NCBI RefSeq assembly: GCF_020614375.1 | Contig: NZ_CP085328.1 | Span: forward strand, 124,001 to 188,000 | From: Haladaptatus salinisoli | GTDB taxonomy: Archaea > Halobacteriota > Halobacteria > Halobacteriales > Haladaptataceae | Direction: 5' to 3' | DNA length: 64,000 nucleotides | Shown here: piece by piece, positions 28,196 through 36,642 of the stretch | Layout of the letters: every line of letters begins with the position of its first letter | How positions within the stretch are numbered: position 1 is the stretch's first letter | The notes under the pieces: model-generated | What the model saw: only the letters and a program-made list of their open reading frames with translations | Database searches by the model: none | Told to the model about the DNA's origin: nothing | Translations under genes and position numbers: made by a program

Positions 28196-28282
28196 AGAAC
28201 ACTTCGTCAACGACCAATCTAATCAATCGGGGGGTGAAATACTGACTCGAATCTCGCGTAGTTAGCTTCCCAGAACGGTGAG

Positions 28283-28655
28283 TTACGATCGTTTCTGCAG
28301 ATAGAGAATCACGAGGATGAGGATGAGCAGTGCTTGGACTGCTTTGTCGAAGAGCCCGAGGGATCAATGATATCGGGCCATCGGAGGACGAAATACGCGA
28401 TGAATTGAATACCTGTGTAAATGATCCCAACACCGTACAGCAGTGGTTGATTCACGCCGAGTAGAGCAGTACAAGTGTACCAAAGAAGCCGAGTCCAGCC
28501 AAGATGAAGAGTATGCCAATGATACCTTCATTAATATCTTCAATACTTTCATAGATATGGATCGCGCCGGTGAGAATCACGAGAACAATCCCGACATAGT
28601 CAAGGCTCGTAAGCGCTGGCTACTGTCGAACTTGGCTACCTGATTCAGTGGTCAC
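28283..28655 (-). pseudogene. Broken paralogue of the 5095-5745 membrane protein
   Basis: From GTG 28655 the frame reads TTESGSQVRQ, then a TAG, then ALTSLDYVGIVLVILTGAIH ... GLGFFGTLVLLYS. A frameshift near 28463 leads to GVNQPLLYGVGIIYTGIQFI, and a second near 28361 leads to LGLFDKAVQALLILILVILY and the end at 28283. The pieces line up with the C-terminal membrane half of the protein at 5095-5745 (LLALFTAAVHLY, GINRQYLYLVGILFTAVQ, FGLIDKVVQTLLIV). One stop and two frameshifts mean it is dead. Confidence 0.75.
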
Positions 28656-28743
28656 AGACGGTTCACAATCCCGACGAAAATAGCCGTATTGGCCGACTAT
28701 CGAAGATTCATCTAGACTCGAAACGACCTACTAACAGGTTGAA

Positions 28744-29544
28744 TTATCCAACGATGAGGAGGGGCGACATAAGTGCGATTCCGATTGTGAATCCGACCAT
28801 AATCTCTCGGTGTCCCTGTCCTTGGAGATTTTGACCACGAGTCCGTGCTTCGGGCAGCAGTTCATAGGCAACGAGAAACAACATTGCTCCAGCGGCAAAC
28901 CCGAGCCCAAATGAAAGCGTGCGACGAGCAATTTGAACGAAATAGAACGCGACAATTGCCGCGAGCGGCTGGGGAATACTCGAAAACACTGCCCACCCGA
29001 CGAGTTTCCAGTTCGAAATGCCCTGGGTTTTGAGCGGAATCGCAACCGCCAGTCCTTCAGGAATGTTCTGAAGAGCAATCGCCGTTGTGACAAAAATAGC
29101 GAGAATAGGAACACTGAACCCAAGGATCGATTCTCCCATCCTAAGGTTCAAATCGGCGAACGAGACGCCGACCGCAACCCCCTCGGGAAAACTGTGGACG
29201 GTGAGCGTTCCGACGATGAGCACTAACCGACGGAAATCCGCCTCTGAGATAGTTTGAGGATGAAACTTGTACTCGCCAAGAAGACGGCTCGCCCCGAATA
29301 CGAGCAGCGCGCCGACGACTACACCACTGGCAACCTCAACGAGTGGACCTTGATCTACTGCCTCAGGGAGAAGACCAAAGAGGGACGCCGACAGCATGAT
29401 TCCGGCAGCGAAGCCCCATAGCGTCACGTACGTCCGATCGCTGACATCCTCAACGAAGAAAAACGGTACAGCACCAAGTCCAGCAGCTAAATCCGTCAGG
29501 AGGGCGGCGAAGAAAACAAATACAACCGCTTCTGTGGGTGCCAT
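28744..29544 (-). CDS. ZIP-family metal transporter
   Basis: 266 residues, eight helices. The metal-binding helix pair is clear: LTVHSFPEGVAVGVSF and TAIALQNIPEGLAVAIPL, the HSxPEG/QNxPEG signature of ZIP helices IV and V. ZIP proteins bring Zn2+ or Fe2+/Mn2+ into the cytosol, although prokaryotic members may work both ways. It is the last intact gene of the transporter block. Confidence 0.93.
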   Translation of the reverse strand: MAPTEAVVFVFFAALLTDLAAGLGAVPFFFVEDVSDRTYVTLWGFAAGIMLSASLFGLLPEAVDQGPLVEVASGVVVGALLVFGASRLLGEYKFHPQTISEADFRRLVLIVGTLTVHSFPEGVAVGVSFADLNLRMGESILGFSVPILAIFVTTAIALQNIPEGLAVAIPLKTQGISNWKLVGWAVFSSIPQPLAAIVAFYFVQIARRTLSFGLGFAAGAMLFLVAYELLPEARTRGQNLQGQGHREIMVGFTIGIALMSPLLIVG

Positions 29545-29719
29545 TGGGTAGAAGGTGAGAGTAGTACACGCGACACGTATTCAAATCTTGTCCACCCCTA
29601 CTGATTCCGATCGAGTCCCTTCAGCGTTCATTCGATGCCTCATTTAACTGGCTGAGGATTTGGGAACTGATAGAACCCGTAGAGAACCTCATCGTGCGGT
29701 TTGTAGAGCCGGACATAAT

Positions 29720-29836
29720 GCTTGAGATGGGCGATCTGCACCTCCCACGCCCTGATGTGTGGGTGACGGACTTCCTCGTTGAATCTCACTAACTCCCGCT
29801 GACGCTTTCGGCTCTCCTTCACTCTTTCATTCGTTC
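29720..29836 (+). repeat. Dispersed repeat, copy 2
   Basis: Matches 2130-2250 (shared blocks GATGGGCGATCT, CGCCCTGATGTGTGGGTGACGG, TTTCGGC). In the + strand it can be read as EMGDLHLPRPDVWVTDFLVESH followed by a stop, like the C-terminus of the zinc-finger gene at 2010-2201. No zinc-finger part survives upstream. A minus-strand frame exists but is not convincingly coding. Confidence 0.6.
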
Positions 29837-29874
29837 GTTTCTAGCGACACATCCCGCGAGACTCATCAGATCGG

Positions 29875-30459
29875 TCATTCACGGTCTTCTGCATTATTAT
29901 AGACAGGTGGTGTGACGCCGAGCCGACTCTCGACGAACGCGGCGACATCCGCGGTGAACGCTTCAACCTCGGCCCAGTCGGTAAATTCAGTATCGTGGGA
30001 GGTGTCCACGTCGGGGAGGGCTCGCTTGGCGACCTGTTTCATCACCAACCGCTTGAGGAAGCCGTACTGTGAATAGCGCAACGCGCCACCAAAGAGGCCA
30101 ATCCGGTCAGGATGCCAGCCAGTCTCCTCGACAAATTCCTCAACGTAACCCGCCGCCTGAGCCTCTCCTTGTTCATCGGCGGACGACAGTGACACTTGGA
30201 AAAACGCCGTCGGTTTCGCTGCCAGCATCTCACGATTGGACGTGACAAACTCTCGGATTGCCGGTTGGTGTTTACCGCCGTGGATCGACGCACCGACGAG
30301 AACCGCGTCAAAGTCGTCGACAGTGAGGTTCAGAGGCGTTTTGCCGGCATCCACCGCGGTGGCGTCGTGGCCCCGTGCCGTGAGTGTGTCGACGATACGA
30401 TCAGCTACCTTCGCTGTCTGTCCCTCACCGGTTCCGTAGAGTACGAGGAATGACACCAT
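29875..30459 (-). CDS. Flavodoxin-domain protein (HemG-like)
   Basis: 194 residues starting MVSFLVLYGTGEGQTAKVADRI, the FMN phosphate-binding loop of flavodoxins (YGTGEGQT). DDFDAVLVGASIHGGKHQP and FFQVSLSSADE complete the fold; the C-terminal half resembles menaquinone-dependent protoporphyrinogen oxidase. It may accept electrons from protoporphyrinogen or serve as another flavoprotein. It is divergent from the PPOX-like gene at 30717. Confidence 0.85.
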   Translation of the reverse strand: MVSFLVLYGTGEGQTAKVADRIVDTLTARGHDATAVDAGKTPLNLTVDDFDAVLVGASIHGGKHQPAIREFVTSNREMLAAKPTAFFQVSLSSADEQGEAQAAGYVEEFVEETGWHPDRIGLFGGALRYSQYGFLKRLVMKQVAKRALPDVDTSHDTEFTDWAEVEAFTADVAAFVESRLGVTPPVYNNAEDRE

Positions 30460-30716
30460 GTGGAATCACCAGGTGGAATACGCCCTCGAGGTGGATAAAT
30501 CCGTGCCACGTCGGGAGACGGTATCAAGAGCCACTCAAATAGTCGGCGCGGAATAGGCACGATGACGAGACTGCGGAGCAGTGAGTTTTCGGATTCTTGC
30601 GCAGACATGCGACGTCACGCGAGCAGATAACGGCGAATCCATGCAACTAGTTCCCCCCGAACAGTGGGCAGGAAGGTTATCACCGTGGCCGGAGAAGTCA
30701 CCGATGGTGACGAGAG

Positions 30717-31169
30717 ATGGCACCTGAAACATTCGCGGAGATAGAGGGCATCGGAATGGAGCGCGAGGAGGTCGACACGTTCCTTCGTGAACAGGGCGTG
30801 GGCGTGCTTTCGCTCACTGACGGTCAAGAAGCCTACGGTGTCCCGGTCTCATTCGGCTACGACGGGGAGGATAGTCTCTACTTCGTGTTCCTGCGTATTG
30901 GCGAGCAGAGTAAAAAGGAGCAATTTGCCGAACAGACCGAGCGTGCGAGTCTCACCGTCTACAATGTGGACTCGAAGCACGTTTGGACGAGCGTCATTGT
31001 CTCCGGGTCGCTCCATCAGATTCCTGACCGAGAGTGGAATGAACTTGAGACAGCGATCGAGGATAATGCGTGGTATCCGAGCCTCTTCTCCGAGGCCGAA
31101 CCAATGCGAGATATTCAGGGCTGGGAGCTCCGGATGGATGACGTGACGGGCCAGCAGAGCGAGGGCTAG
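30717..31169 (+). CDS. Pyridoxamine 5'-phosphate oxidase-like FMN protein
   Basis: 150 residues with a split-barrel FMN fold: FLREQGVGVLSLTDGQEAYGVPVSFGYDGEDSLYFV is the typical haloarchaeal PPOX-like start, and VWTSVIVSGSLHQIPDREW the later strand. Such proteins bind FMN, heme or F420; the substrate is not predictable. ATG 30717 is used; ATG 30756 is an alternative. Confidence 0.85.
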   Translation: MAPETFAEIEGIGMEREEVDTFLREQGVGVLSLTDGQEAYGVPVSFGYDGEDSLYFVFLRIGEQSKKEQFAEQTERASLTVYNVDSKHVWTSVIVSGSLHQIPDREWNELETAIEDNAWYPSLFSEAEPMRDIQGWELRMDDVTGQQSEG

Positions 31170-31198
31170 CAATCTAGTCTCCTATCGATGGTGTTCGA

Positions 31199-31377
31199 TC
31201 AGTCATCGTCTTCTGGTGTGTAGTCCTCGTCGCCAAGGACGCGGCGGGCGATCGGTTGATCGGGCAGGTATTCCACGTCAGTAGCGGTCTCGGAGTGGCG
31301 GAGTTTGGCGAATACATCGTAAGCGAACACAGTACTCGTTCTTCTTCGCGCGTTGCTCCTTGAGCGTCTGTCGCCAT
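31199..31377 (-). pseudogene. Short acidic protein with frameshift
   Basis: From ATG 31377 one frame gives MATDAQGATREEERV; near 31330 the coding frame shifts and continues VFAYDVFAKLRHSE ... ARRVLGDEDYTPEDDD to the stop at 31199. Joined, it is about 58 residues. The acidic tail is typical of a haloarchaeal protein. Family unknown; a sequencing error could equally explain the shift. Confidence 0.45.
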
Positions 31378-31499
31378 CTCGATTCCATGTCCGTATACTC
31401 GCGGTCAATGCACTAGCTCTTTGGGGCGGCTTCGTATCGGGGGAGAAACCCGACTGAAAGTAAGATCCTCAGGCCAATCGGCAACGTCGTGAAACCGTA

Positions 31500-32084
31500 T
31501 TAGATGAGCAGTTGGATATCCGCATCGGCCATGTCTTGGAGTGCCGTAGCGGCACCAACGCCGGTGGTAACCCCATCGTGGAAGTCGTCTTCGTCGTACT
31601 CCATCAGGTCGATCGTCATCTGGCAAGCCTGCAGTTCAACGCCCATCTCTAACGAAGTTTCGAGCAGCTCCTCGATGGTGGCGGTGTCGTTGTCCCGAAT
31701 CCGCTTTTCCATCATCTTGGTCGTCACGCGATCCATGCCAGGAAGGGCGCCGATCGCGTTCGGCACGGGCATACTGGGATTGCCGACCGAGCTCAGCTTG
31801 AGGTTCTTCGAGCGTTCCTCGTGGAGGATATCGAGCCCCCAGAAAGTGTGGAAGACCGTGACTTCCCAGCCGAAGGCGGCGGCCGTACTCGCGAGGATGA
31901 GCGGCGGGTAGGCCATGTCGAGAGTGCCCTTGGTCGCGATAATCGACATCTTCTTCGGGGCGTCATCGCTCTCGGCACGGAGGTCAGCGAGCTCTGACTC
32001 GAGCTCCTCGATACGGGTCTCTAGCGCTGCCACATCGGTGTCGGAAGCGGCATCAGCCGACGTTGAAGGCGTATCCGTACTCAT
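31500..32084 (-). CDS. DsrE/DsrF-like protein with N-terminal coiled coil
   Basis: Start at ATG 32084 (MSTDTPSTSADAAS), two bases after the stop of the upstream DsrE gene. 194 residues: a short coiled coil (VAALETRIEELESELADLRAE) followed by a DsrE2-type fold (KKMSIIATKGTLDMAYPPLI, GWEVTVFHTFWGLDIL) and a conserved-looking Cys in GVELQACQMTIDLM. DsrE-type proteins carry sulfane sulfur on Cys as part of relay systems with TusA. Last gene of the tusA-dsrE-dsrE operon. Confidence 0.88.
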   Translation of the reverse strand: MSTDTPSTSADAASDTDVAALETRIEELESELADLRAESDDAPKKMSIIATKGTLDMAYPPLILASTAAAFGWEVTVFHTFWGLDILHEERSKNLKLSSVGNPSMPVPNAIGALPGMDRVTTKMMEKRIRDNDTATIEELLETSLEMGVELQACQMTIDLMEYDEDDFHDGVTTGVGAATALQDMADADIQLLI

Positions 32085-32086
32085 AG

Positions 32087-32470
32087 TCAGAAGCTGAACA
32101 CCTGATCTGCGTCGTCGACTTCTTCGAGGAACGTCGCTGCTCCTGCGAACTTGGTAGTCACCGATTCGTCCATCGCGTCCTGTTCCCACTCCAGCATGTC
32201 GAGCGTCGTAGTGCAGGCGACCGTCGAAACCAGGTCGTCACCGTCAGTCACGAACTGGTCAAGCAAATCGTATGGATTCGGCATCCCCGCTTCGAGGAGC
32301 GGCTCGATCTCAGACAGATCTTTCTCGCCTTCCATCAAGTGCGTCAATCCATCGAAAGTGAAGTAGGTGATGACCTCGATGTTGGACGCAAGTGCAGTAT
32401 GGCCGAGATTCATGGCCATTGCGAGGCTTTTCGGGTTATCGTTGGAAACGATGATTCCTATTTTGTCCAT
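32087..32470 (-). CDS. DsrE-family sulfur-carrier protein
   Basis: Start at ATG 32470 (MDKIGIIVSNDNPKS), four bases after the TusA stop. 127 residues with the DsrE fold: GIIVSNDNPKSLAMAMNLGH, EVITYFTFDGLTHLM, and Cys in LVSTVACTTTLDML at the same topological place as in the next gene. Sulfur relay with TusA is the expected role. Confidence 0.88.
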   Translation of the reverse strand: MDKIGIIVSNDNPKSLAMAMNLGHTALASNIEVITYFTFDGLTHLMEGEKDLSEIEPLLEAGMPNPYDLLDQFVTDGDDLVSTVACTTTLDMLEWEQDAMDESVTTKFAGAATFLEEVDDADQVFSF

Positions 32471-32474
32471 TGTT

Positions 32475-32717
32475 TTACTCCGTCTTTCGAACGTAGTGCG
32501 TGTACACGTCGTCGCCCTCTTTTTGGTCGATGAGTTCGACACCGTCTGTGGTCTCGGCCCAGCCGGCAATGTCACTCATGCTTCCGGGATCCGTTGCGAG
32601 CACTTTGAGGACATTGTTTGTCGTGAGTTGATCGATAGTCTGCTTGGTTTTGACCACCGGCATCGGGCAATTCTGTCCTTTGACGTCGAGAGTTTGGGTG
32701 ATTTCGTACTCGGTCAT
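32475..32717 (-). CDS. tusA: TusA-family sulfur carrier
   Basis: Start at ATG 32717 (MTEYEITQTLD), as the family needs about 75-80 residues. The active-site motif GQNCPMPVVKTKQTIDQL carries the persulfide Cys in CPxP. TusA passes sulfane sulfur between rhodaneses and DsrE proteins. First gene of a three-gene operon, divergent from the rhodanese-MBL gene; the shared 205-base promoter region contains TATTGT motifs. Confidence 0.93.
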   Translation of the reverse strand: MTEYEITQTLDVKGQNCPMPVVKTKQTIDQLTTNNVLKVLATDPGSMSDIAGWAETTDGVELIDQKEGDDVYTHYVRKTE

Positions 32718-32922
32718 GGTATTGACTTCACTGCCCAATATTAGTGCCACGAGTAAAAGTGTGTTGGTAGTGGTTCAATAGTTCCACACAACTACTTTCG
32801 CATTTCATAGTGAAAATGGGGTCTAACCAGATATTAAGCGCTTATCCTGGCTATTGTATTGTGTGCTTCTCGGACTACTATGCAAAGTCTTATTGGGGAC
32901 GCACGAATACGTATGGGTGACG
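32718..32922. promoter_or_regulatory. Divergent promoter region of the sulfur island
   Basis: Between tusA (minus) and the rhodanese-MBL gene (plus). Contains TATTGAC (32720-32726) with CAATA at 32736-32740, and tandem TATTGTATTGTGTG at 32852-32865. Motifs of this kind recur at 35321, 35370, 35389, 36587, 37310, 39221 and 40014. I infer a shared operator. Confidence 0.4.
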
Positions 32923-34104
32923 ATGACTGATGAATCCACCCCGAACACTGAGAAACCGGTCGAATCGATCACGCCTGATGAATTGAAAAAACGCATTGAC
33001 AGTGGCGAGGACGTGTTCCTTCTCGACGCACGCGCTGAAAGTGAGTTCGAAGAGTGGCACATTGACGGGGAGAACGTCGAAATCGTGAACTACCCCTATT
33101 TCGAGTTACTAGATGGGATTCCAGAGGAACTCCACACCGAGCTCCCTAACGATCAGAAAATCACCGCCCTCTGTGCGAAGGGTGGCTCGAGCGAGATGGT
33201 TGCTGAGAACCTCGAGGACGAGGGTTACGATGTCAACCATCTAGATCGCGGAATGAAAGGCTGGGCGCGTCTCTACGAGTACGCTGAACTGGACGTCGAT
33301 GTCGACGCGACGATCGCGCAGTATCAGCGGCCATCGAGTGGCTGTCTGGCATACCTCGTCGTCTCGGACGGCGAAGCTGCGCTCATCGACCCACTTCGGG
33401 CGTTCACCTCCGAGTACGTGCAGGACCTCCGCACACTCGGTGCTGACCTCACCTATGCACTCGATACACACATCCATGCGGACCACATCTCCGGTATCCG
33501 GATGCTTGTCGAACAAACTGACGCGACGGCAGTCCTCCCAAAACTTGCCGCCGACCGTGGTGTCGAGTACGATCTGCCGTACTCGACCGTCGAAAACGGT
33601 GACACGCTCACCGTCGGTGACGTGGAGATCGAGGTCATCCACACGCCCGGCCACACGACAGGGATGACCGCCTACAAAGTCGGAAATATGTTGTTCACCG
33701 GCGATGGGCTTTTCACCGAAAGCGTTGCCCGACCGGATCTCGAAGACCCTGAAGCCGCGAAGAACGCTGCACAGACGCTCTACGAGACGCTTCAGGAGAG
33801 GATCCTGGCCCTCCCCGACGACACGATTATTGCTCCTGCACACTTCAGCGACTCCGCGACGCCGAACGACGATGGCACGTACACGGCCACGCTCGGCGAG
33901 CTGAAGGCGTCGATGGCCGCGCTCTCGATGGAGAAAGACGCATTCGTCGAGTTCATCGTCTCGGACATGCCACCTCGCCCTGCGAACTACGAAGAAATCA
34001 TCGCGACCAACCTTGGTCAGCAGTCGCCCGATGACGAGAAGGCGTTCGAACTCGAGCTTGGTCCGAACAATTGTGCAGCAAGTGGGGAGGCGCTCACGAA
34101 CTAA
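32923..34104 (+). CDS. Rhodanese-MBL fold persulfide dioxygenase-like protein
   Basis: Start at ATG 32923 (MTDESTPNTEKP). 393 residues: N-terminal rhodanese domain (about 15-120) with active Cys in LCAKGGSS, then an ETHE1-like metallo-beta-lactamase domain with THIHADHISG, HTPGHTTG and TGDGLF, the Fe(II) site of persulfide dioxygenases. Such enzymes oxidise glutathione or other persulfides to sulfite. The C-terminus ends in LELGPNNCAASGEALTN; the paralogue at 40032 shares the LELGPNNCAA tail. Head of the plus-strand sulfur operon. Confidence 0.9.
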   Translation: MTDESTPNTEKPVESITPDELKKRIDSGEDVFLLDARAESEFEEWHIDGENVEIVNYPYFELLDGIPEELHTELPNDQKITALCAKGGSSEMVAENLEDEGYDVNHLDRGMKGWARLYEYAELDVDVDATIAQYQRPSSGCLAYLVVSDGEAALIDPLRAFTSEYVQDLRTLGADLTYALDTHIHADHISGIRMLVEQTDATAVLPKLAADRGVEYDLPYSTVENGDTLTVGDVEIEVIHTPGHTTGMTAYKVGNMLFTGDGLFTESVARPDLEDPEAAKNAAQTLYETLQERILALPDDTIIAPAHFSDSATPNDDGTYTATLGELKASMAALSMEKDAFVEFIVSDMPPRPANYEEIIATNLGQQSPDDEKAFELELGPNNCAASGEALTN

Positions 34105-34105
34105 G

Positions 34106-34600
34106 ATGACTATGCATATTCCATTGATTGCGGTCAATGAGTTCTTCCCGCGAGGAATCCTGCCGTATCTCCTCGGCGGATTGCTCGTCGGCCTTGGAGC
34201 GGCGGTTATCTACCTCGCGACGGGGATCATCGCAGGTGCGAGCACGTTCCTTGAGTCGACGCTGTCGTACGTTTCTGACGTTCCTCGGTTCAACCGCTTC
34301 ACGTACGTCCGCTCACGCGACTGGCGGCTCGTGTTCACCGCGGGAATCGTCAGCGGCGCAGCTGTCTACGGACTTGTGTTGAATCCCGGTATCTGGACGA
34401 CTGATGTCCAGTGGTGGCGACTGCTTGGCGGTGGCTTCCTCGTCGGTGTCGGCACTCGCCTCGGGAAAGGGTGCACGTCCGGCCATGGCGTCTGTGGCGT
34501 TGGCTCGCTCTCGAATACGTCGCTGGTGAACGTCGGGACGTTCCTTGTCGTTGCCATCGGAACTGCTCAACTCGTCCAGGCGCTCGGGGTGGTACCGTGA
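34106..34600 (+). CDS. YeeE/YedE half-transporter, first part
   Basis: Starts at ATG 34106, one base after the upstream stop (TAAGATG). 164 residues and about four helices: ILPYLLGGLLVGLGAAVIYL and the Cys motif LGKGCTSGHGVCGVG. In TsuA-type thiosulfate transporters the Cys in CxSGHG holds the substrate in the pore. Here the transporter is split; the second half follows by GTGA overlap. Confidence 0.88.
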   Translation: MTMHIPLIAVNEFFPRGILPYLLGGLLVGLGAAVIYLATGIIAGASTFLESTLSYVSDVPRFNRFTYVRSRDWRLVFTAGIVSGAAVYGLVLNPGIWTTDVQWWRLLGGGFLVGVGTRLGKGCTSGHGVCGVGSLSNTSLVNVGTFLVVAIGTAQLVQALGVVP

Positions 34601-35064
34601 GCGATGCTAAACGTAGTCCGTGGTTCCTCCCCTTCATCTACGCCGGTGGACTAATCTTCGGCTTCGGCCTGGCCATCAGCGGGATGGCTCGTCCAGAGGT
34701 CGTTCTTGACTTCCTCCAATTCGAAGATTTCGGCCTACTGTTCGTGATGGGGGCTGCGGCAGTCGTGACGGGGATTACCTTCACCGTCGCGACGCGGTTC
34801 CTCGACCGTGCACCGCTGACCGCACGCGATTACACGCGTCGGATCAAAGAGTTCGATCGCAACGTCGTTATTGGTGGAACGATCTTCGGCGTTGGCTGGG
34901 GGCTCTCCGGTATCTGTCCGGGGGCTGCCTACGCGAGCGTCGGAATTGGTAACTACCCGATTCTATGGGCCATCGTGGGGATGTTCCTCGGTGCGTACGC
35001 CCAAGGATACTGGCGGGAAGCCAGAACATCGGAACCCGCAGACGCAGTGGCCGCGGACGACTGA
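34597..35064 (+). CDS. YeeE/YedE half-transporter, second part
   Basis: Start at GTG 34597, overlapping the stop of the first half (GTGA). 155 residues with four helices; GLIFGFGLAISGMARPEVVL and LSGICPGAAYASVG are the matching second-half motifs. Together the two genes make one thiosulfate or sulfur-compound permease of the PmpA/PmpB type. Confidence 0.87.
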   Translation: MSDAKRSPWFLPFIYAGGLIFGFGLAISGMARPEVVLDFLQFEDFGLLFVMGAAAVVTGITFTVATRFLDRAPLTARDYTRRIKEFDRNVVIGGTIFGVGWGLSGICPGAAYASVGIGNYPILWAIVGMFLGAYAQGYWREARTSEPADAVAADD

Positions 35065-35320
35065 TTTTTCTGGTTATCGAGTACAGAGAAGACAAGTTTC
35101 CGAATGGCTATCGGAAACACAGTGCCTGTTCCTGTTTGTTGGAGACTGGAGTTTAATCGTTGGAAATACAACTGAGAAAGAGGATGACTCGTTCTCTCGA
35201 AAAACGAGTCTTTTCTTCTAATCTCAGTGGTTCACTGCATCATCTCCCTGAATCTGTGCGCTTCGAGCTATAACCTATGTATAACACATACGACGCCATC
35301 TATCCGTTACCGAAATATAG

Positions 35321-35331
35321 TATTGTGTAAT
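35321..35331 (+). promoter_or_regulatory. TATTGT-type site
   Basis: TATTGTGTAAT upstream of the small DUF7512-like gene; two more such sites follow at 35370 and 35389. Confidence 0.35.
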
Positions 35332-35388
35332 TCACCCAAAACCGTTTTCAACCTAGGTACCTAATCAGGTATTGTGAGAGATAGTATG

Positions 35389-35400
35389 TATTGTACAATA
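35389..35400. promoter_or_regulatory. Perfect dyad TATTGTACAATA
   Basis: Perfect 12-bp palindrome about 30 bases before the DUF7512-like start codon, where a haloarchaeal transcript would begin. A regulator bound here would block transcription start. Best copy of the TATTGT motif. Confidence 0.5.
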
Positions 35401-35428
35401 GCATGCGAGACAACAACGGTGAGCTAAG

Positions 35429-35578
35429 ATGTTCGGAATTGAATCGCTCGGAGGATCAGCACAGGCGGCGGCTACTGTGGGGGCCGTCCTCGCTGAGGCC
35501 ATCACTCTCTACATTGGGTACGGTGCGCTGGCAGGCGTCGTCGGCTCGAACGTCCTCGAAGCACTCGAAGGTGAGTAG
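35429..35578 (+). CDS. Tiny membrane protein (DUF7512-like), TauE partner
   Basis: 49 residues, one hydrophobic segment: MFGIESLGGSAQAAATVGAV then LAEAITLYIGYGALAGVV. Two bases separate its stop from the TauE start, so the pair is co-translated. This mini-gene commonly precedes a TauE gene in haloarchaea (from memory of the family, not searched). Likely a small permease subunit. Confidence 0.6.
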   Translation: MFGIESLGGSAQAAATVGAVLAEAITLYIGYGALAGVVGSNVLEALEGE

Positions 35579-35580
35579 TC

Positions 35581-36576
35581 ATGGCGGTACTCGGAATGGG
35601 CCTCGTGACGATTTTCATATTCGTCGGATTCGGCCTGCTAATCGGCACTCTCTTCGGGTTCTTCGGGATGGGTGGATCGTTCCTCGTAACGCCGGCGCTG
35701 TTGGTGATGGGCTATCCCGCGAAAGTGGCGGTCGGAAGTGGGCTTGCGTTCGTCTTCGGGACGAGCGTCATCGGTGCGCTCAGACACCGTGATCACGGTC
35801 AGGTTGACTACAAGCTCGCAGCACTCATGACGGTGGCCATGACGCTCGGTATCGAGGGCGGCAAAGGTGTCGTCCTCTTCCTCGAGGAAACGGGAATGGC
35901 TGATTTAATCATCAGCGTCGCATACGTTGGGCTGTTGGCCATAGTGGGGTTATTCACGCTACGTGACGCTCGCTCTCAAAGTGACGAAGCGGCGGGCGTC
36001 GACCTCTCTGAAAGAGTCCAGTCGATAGAAATCCCGCCGATGGTGACGCTCCAGGGTGACGTCCGCGTCTCGGGCGTCATCGTCTTCGCCGTCGGACTCG
36101 TCGTTGGTGTCTTGTCTGGCTTCCTCGGCGTCGGCGGTGGGTTCTTGTTGATGCCTGGAATGATGTACGGCCTCGGCGTTCCTGCGGCGGTCGCTGTGGG
36201 AACTGATATCCTCCAGATCACGATTTCCGGCGCCTATGGTGCATTCGCGTACGCGCAGGCCGACGCCGTCGCGCTTCCGGTGGTCGCTTCGCTGCTCATT
36301 GGAAGTGCACTCGGAGCACGTATCGGCGCCGGAGCCACGAAACTCGTCGACGATGACGAGATCAAAGGGTATTTTGCGGCGATGTTACTGGCCGGGAGTA
36401 TCGCGGTCGCTGCAAAGAAGCTCAGCACCGCCTACGGAATTGAACTGCTCAACACGGTGAGTATCGTGCTCATCTTCGGGGCGGCATTTCTCGTCAGCGG
36501 GGCCGTAGTACTTGCGGCCGTCTGTCGACTTCGAGAGGAGCGCACTGAATCTTTGTGCCGCCTGACAACGTCGTAG
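35581..36576 (+). CDS. TauE/SafE-family sulfite exporter-like permease
   Basis: 331 residues, eight or nine helices, two TauE repeats (GFFGMGGSFLVTPALLVMG and GFLGVGGGFLLMPGMMYGL). Paralogue of the gene at 8349-9377. Placed next to persulfide dioxygenase genes, whose product is sulfite, so sulfite export is the natural inference. Preceded by the tiny partner gene and a TATTGTACAATA dyad. Confidence 0.9.
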   Translation: MAVLGMGLVTIFIFVGFGLLIGTLFGFFGMGGSFLVTPALLVMGYPAKVAVGSGLAFVFGTSVIGALRHRDHGQVDYKLAALMTVAMTLGIEGGKGVVLFLEETGMADLIISVAYVGLLAIVGLFTLRDARSQSDEAAGVDLSERVQSIEIPPMVTLQGDVRVSGVIVFAVGLVVGVLSGFLGVGGGFLLMPGMMYGLGVPAAVAVGTDILQITISGAYGAFAYAQADAVALPVVASLLIGSALGARIGAGATKLVDDDEIKGYFAAMLLAGSIAVAAKKLSTAYGIELLNTVSIVLIFGAAFLVSGAVVLAAVCRLREERTESLCRLTTS

Positions 36577-36586
36577 ACGAGCGCGG

Positions 36587-36608
36587 TATTGTGAGAATCT
36601 TGCAAATC
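36587..36608. promoter_or_regulatory. Imperfect TATTGTG..TTGCAAAT dyad
   Basis: TATTGTGAGA and TCTTGCAAAT form an imperfect dyad about 35-55 bases before the HTH regulator's start. Would fit autoregulation. Confidence 0.35.
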
Positions 36609-36642
36609 ATTTTTAACTGTTGAGACCCTATGATTCGATACA

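Noticed and set aside
29640..29822. 60-residue minus-strand frame over the dispersed repeat
   Set aside because: Basic composition, and the plus-strand reading matches the end of a zinc-finger gene elsewhere; more likely a shadow.
33241..34137. 298-residue frame antisense to the rhodanese-MBL gene
   Set aside because: The plus strand encodes complete catalytic motifs; the antisense is Arg-rich and non-acidic, unlike haloarchaeal proteins.
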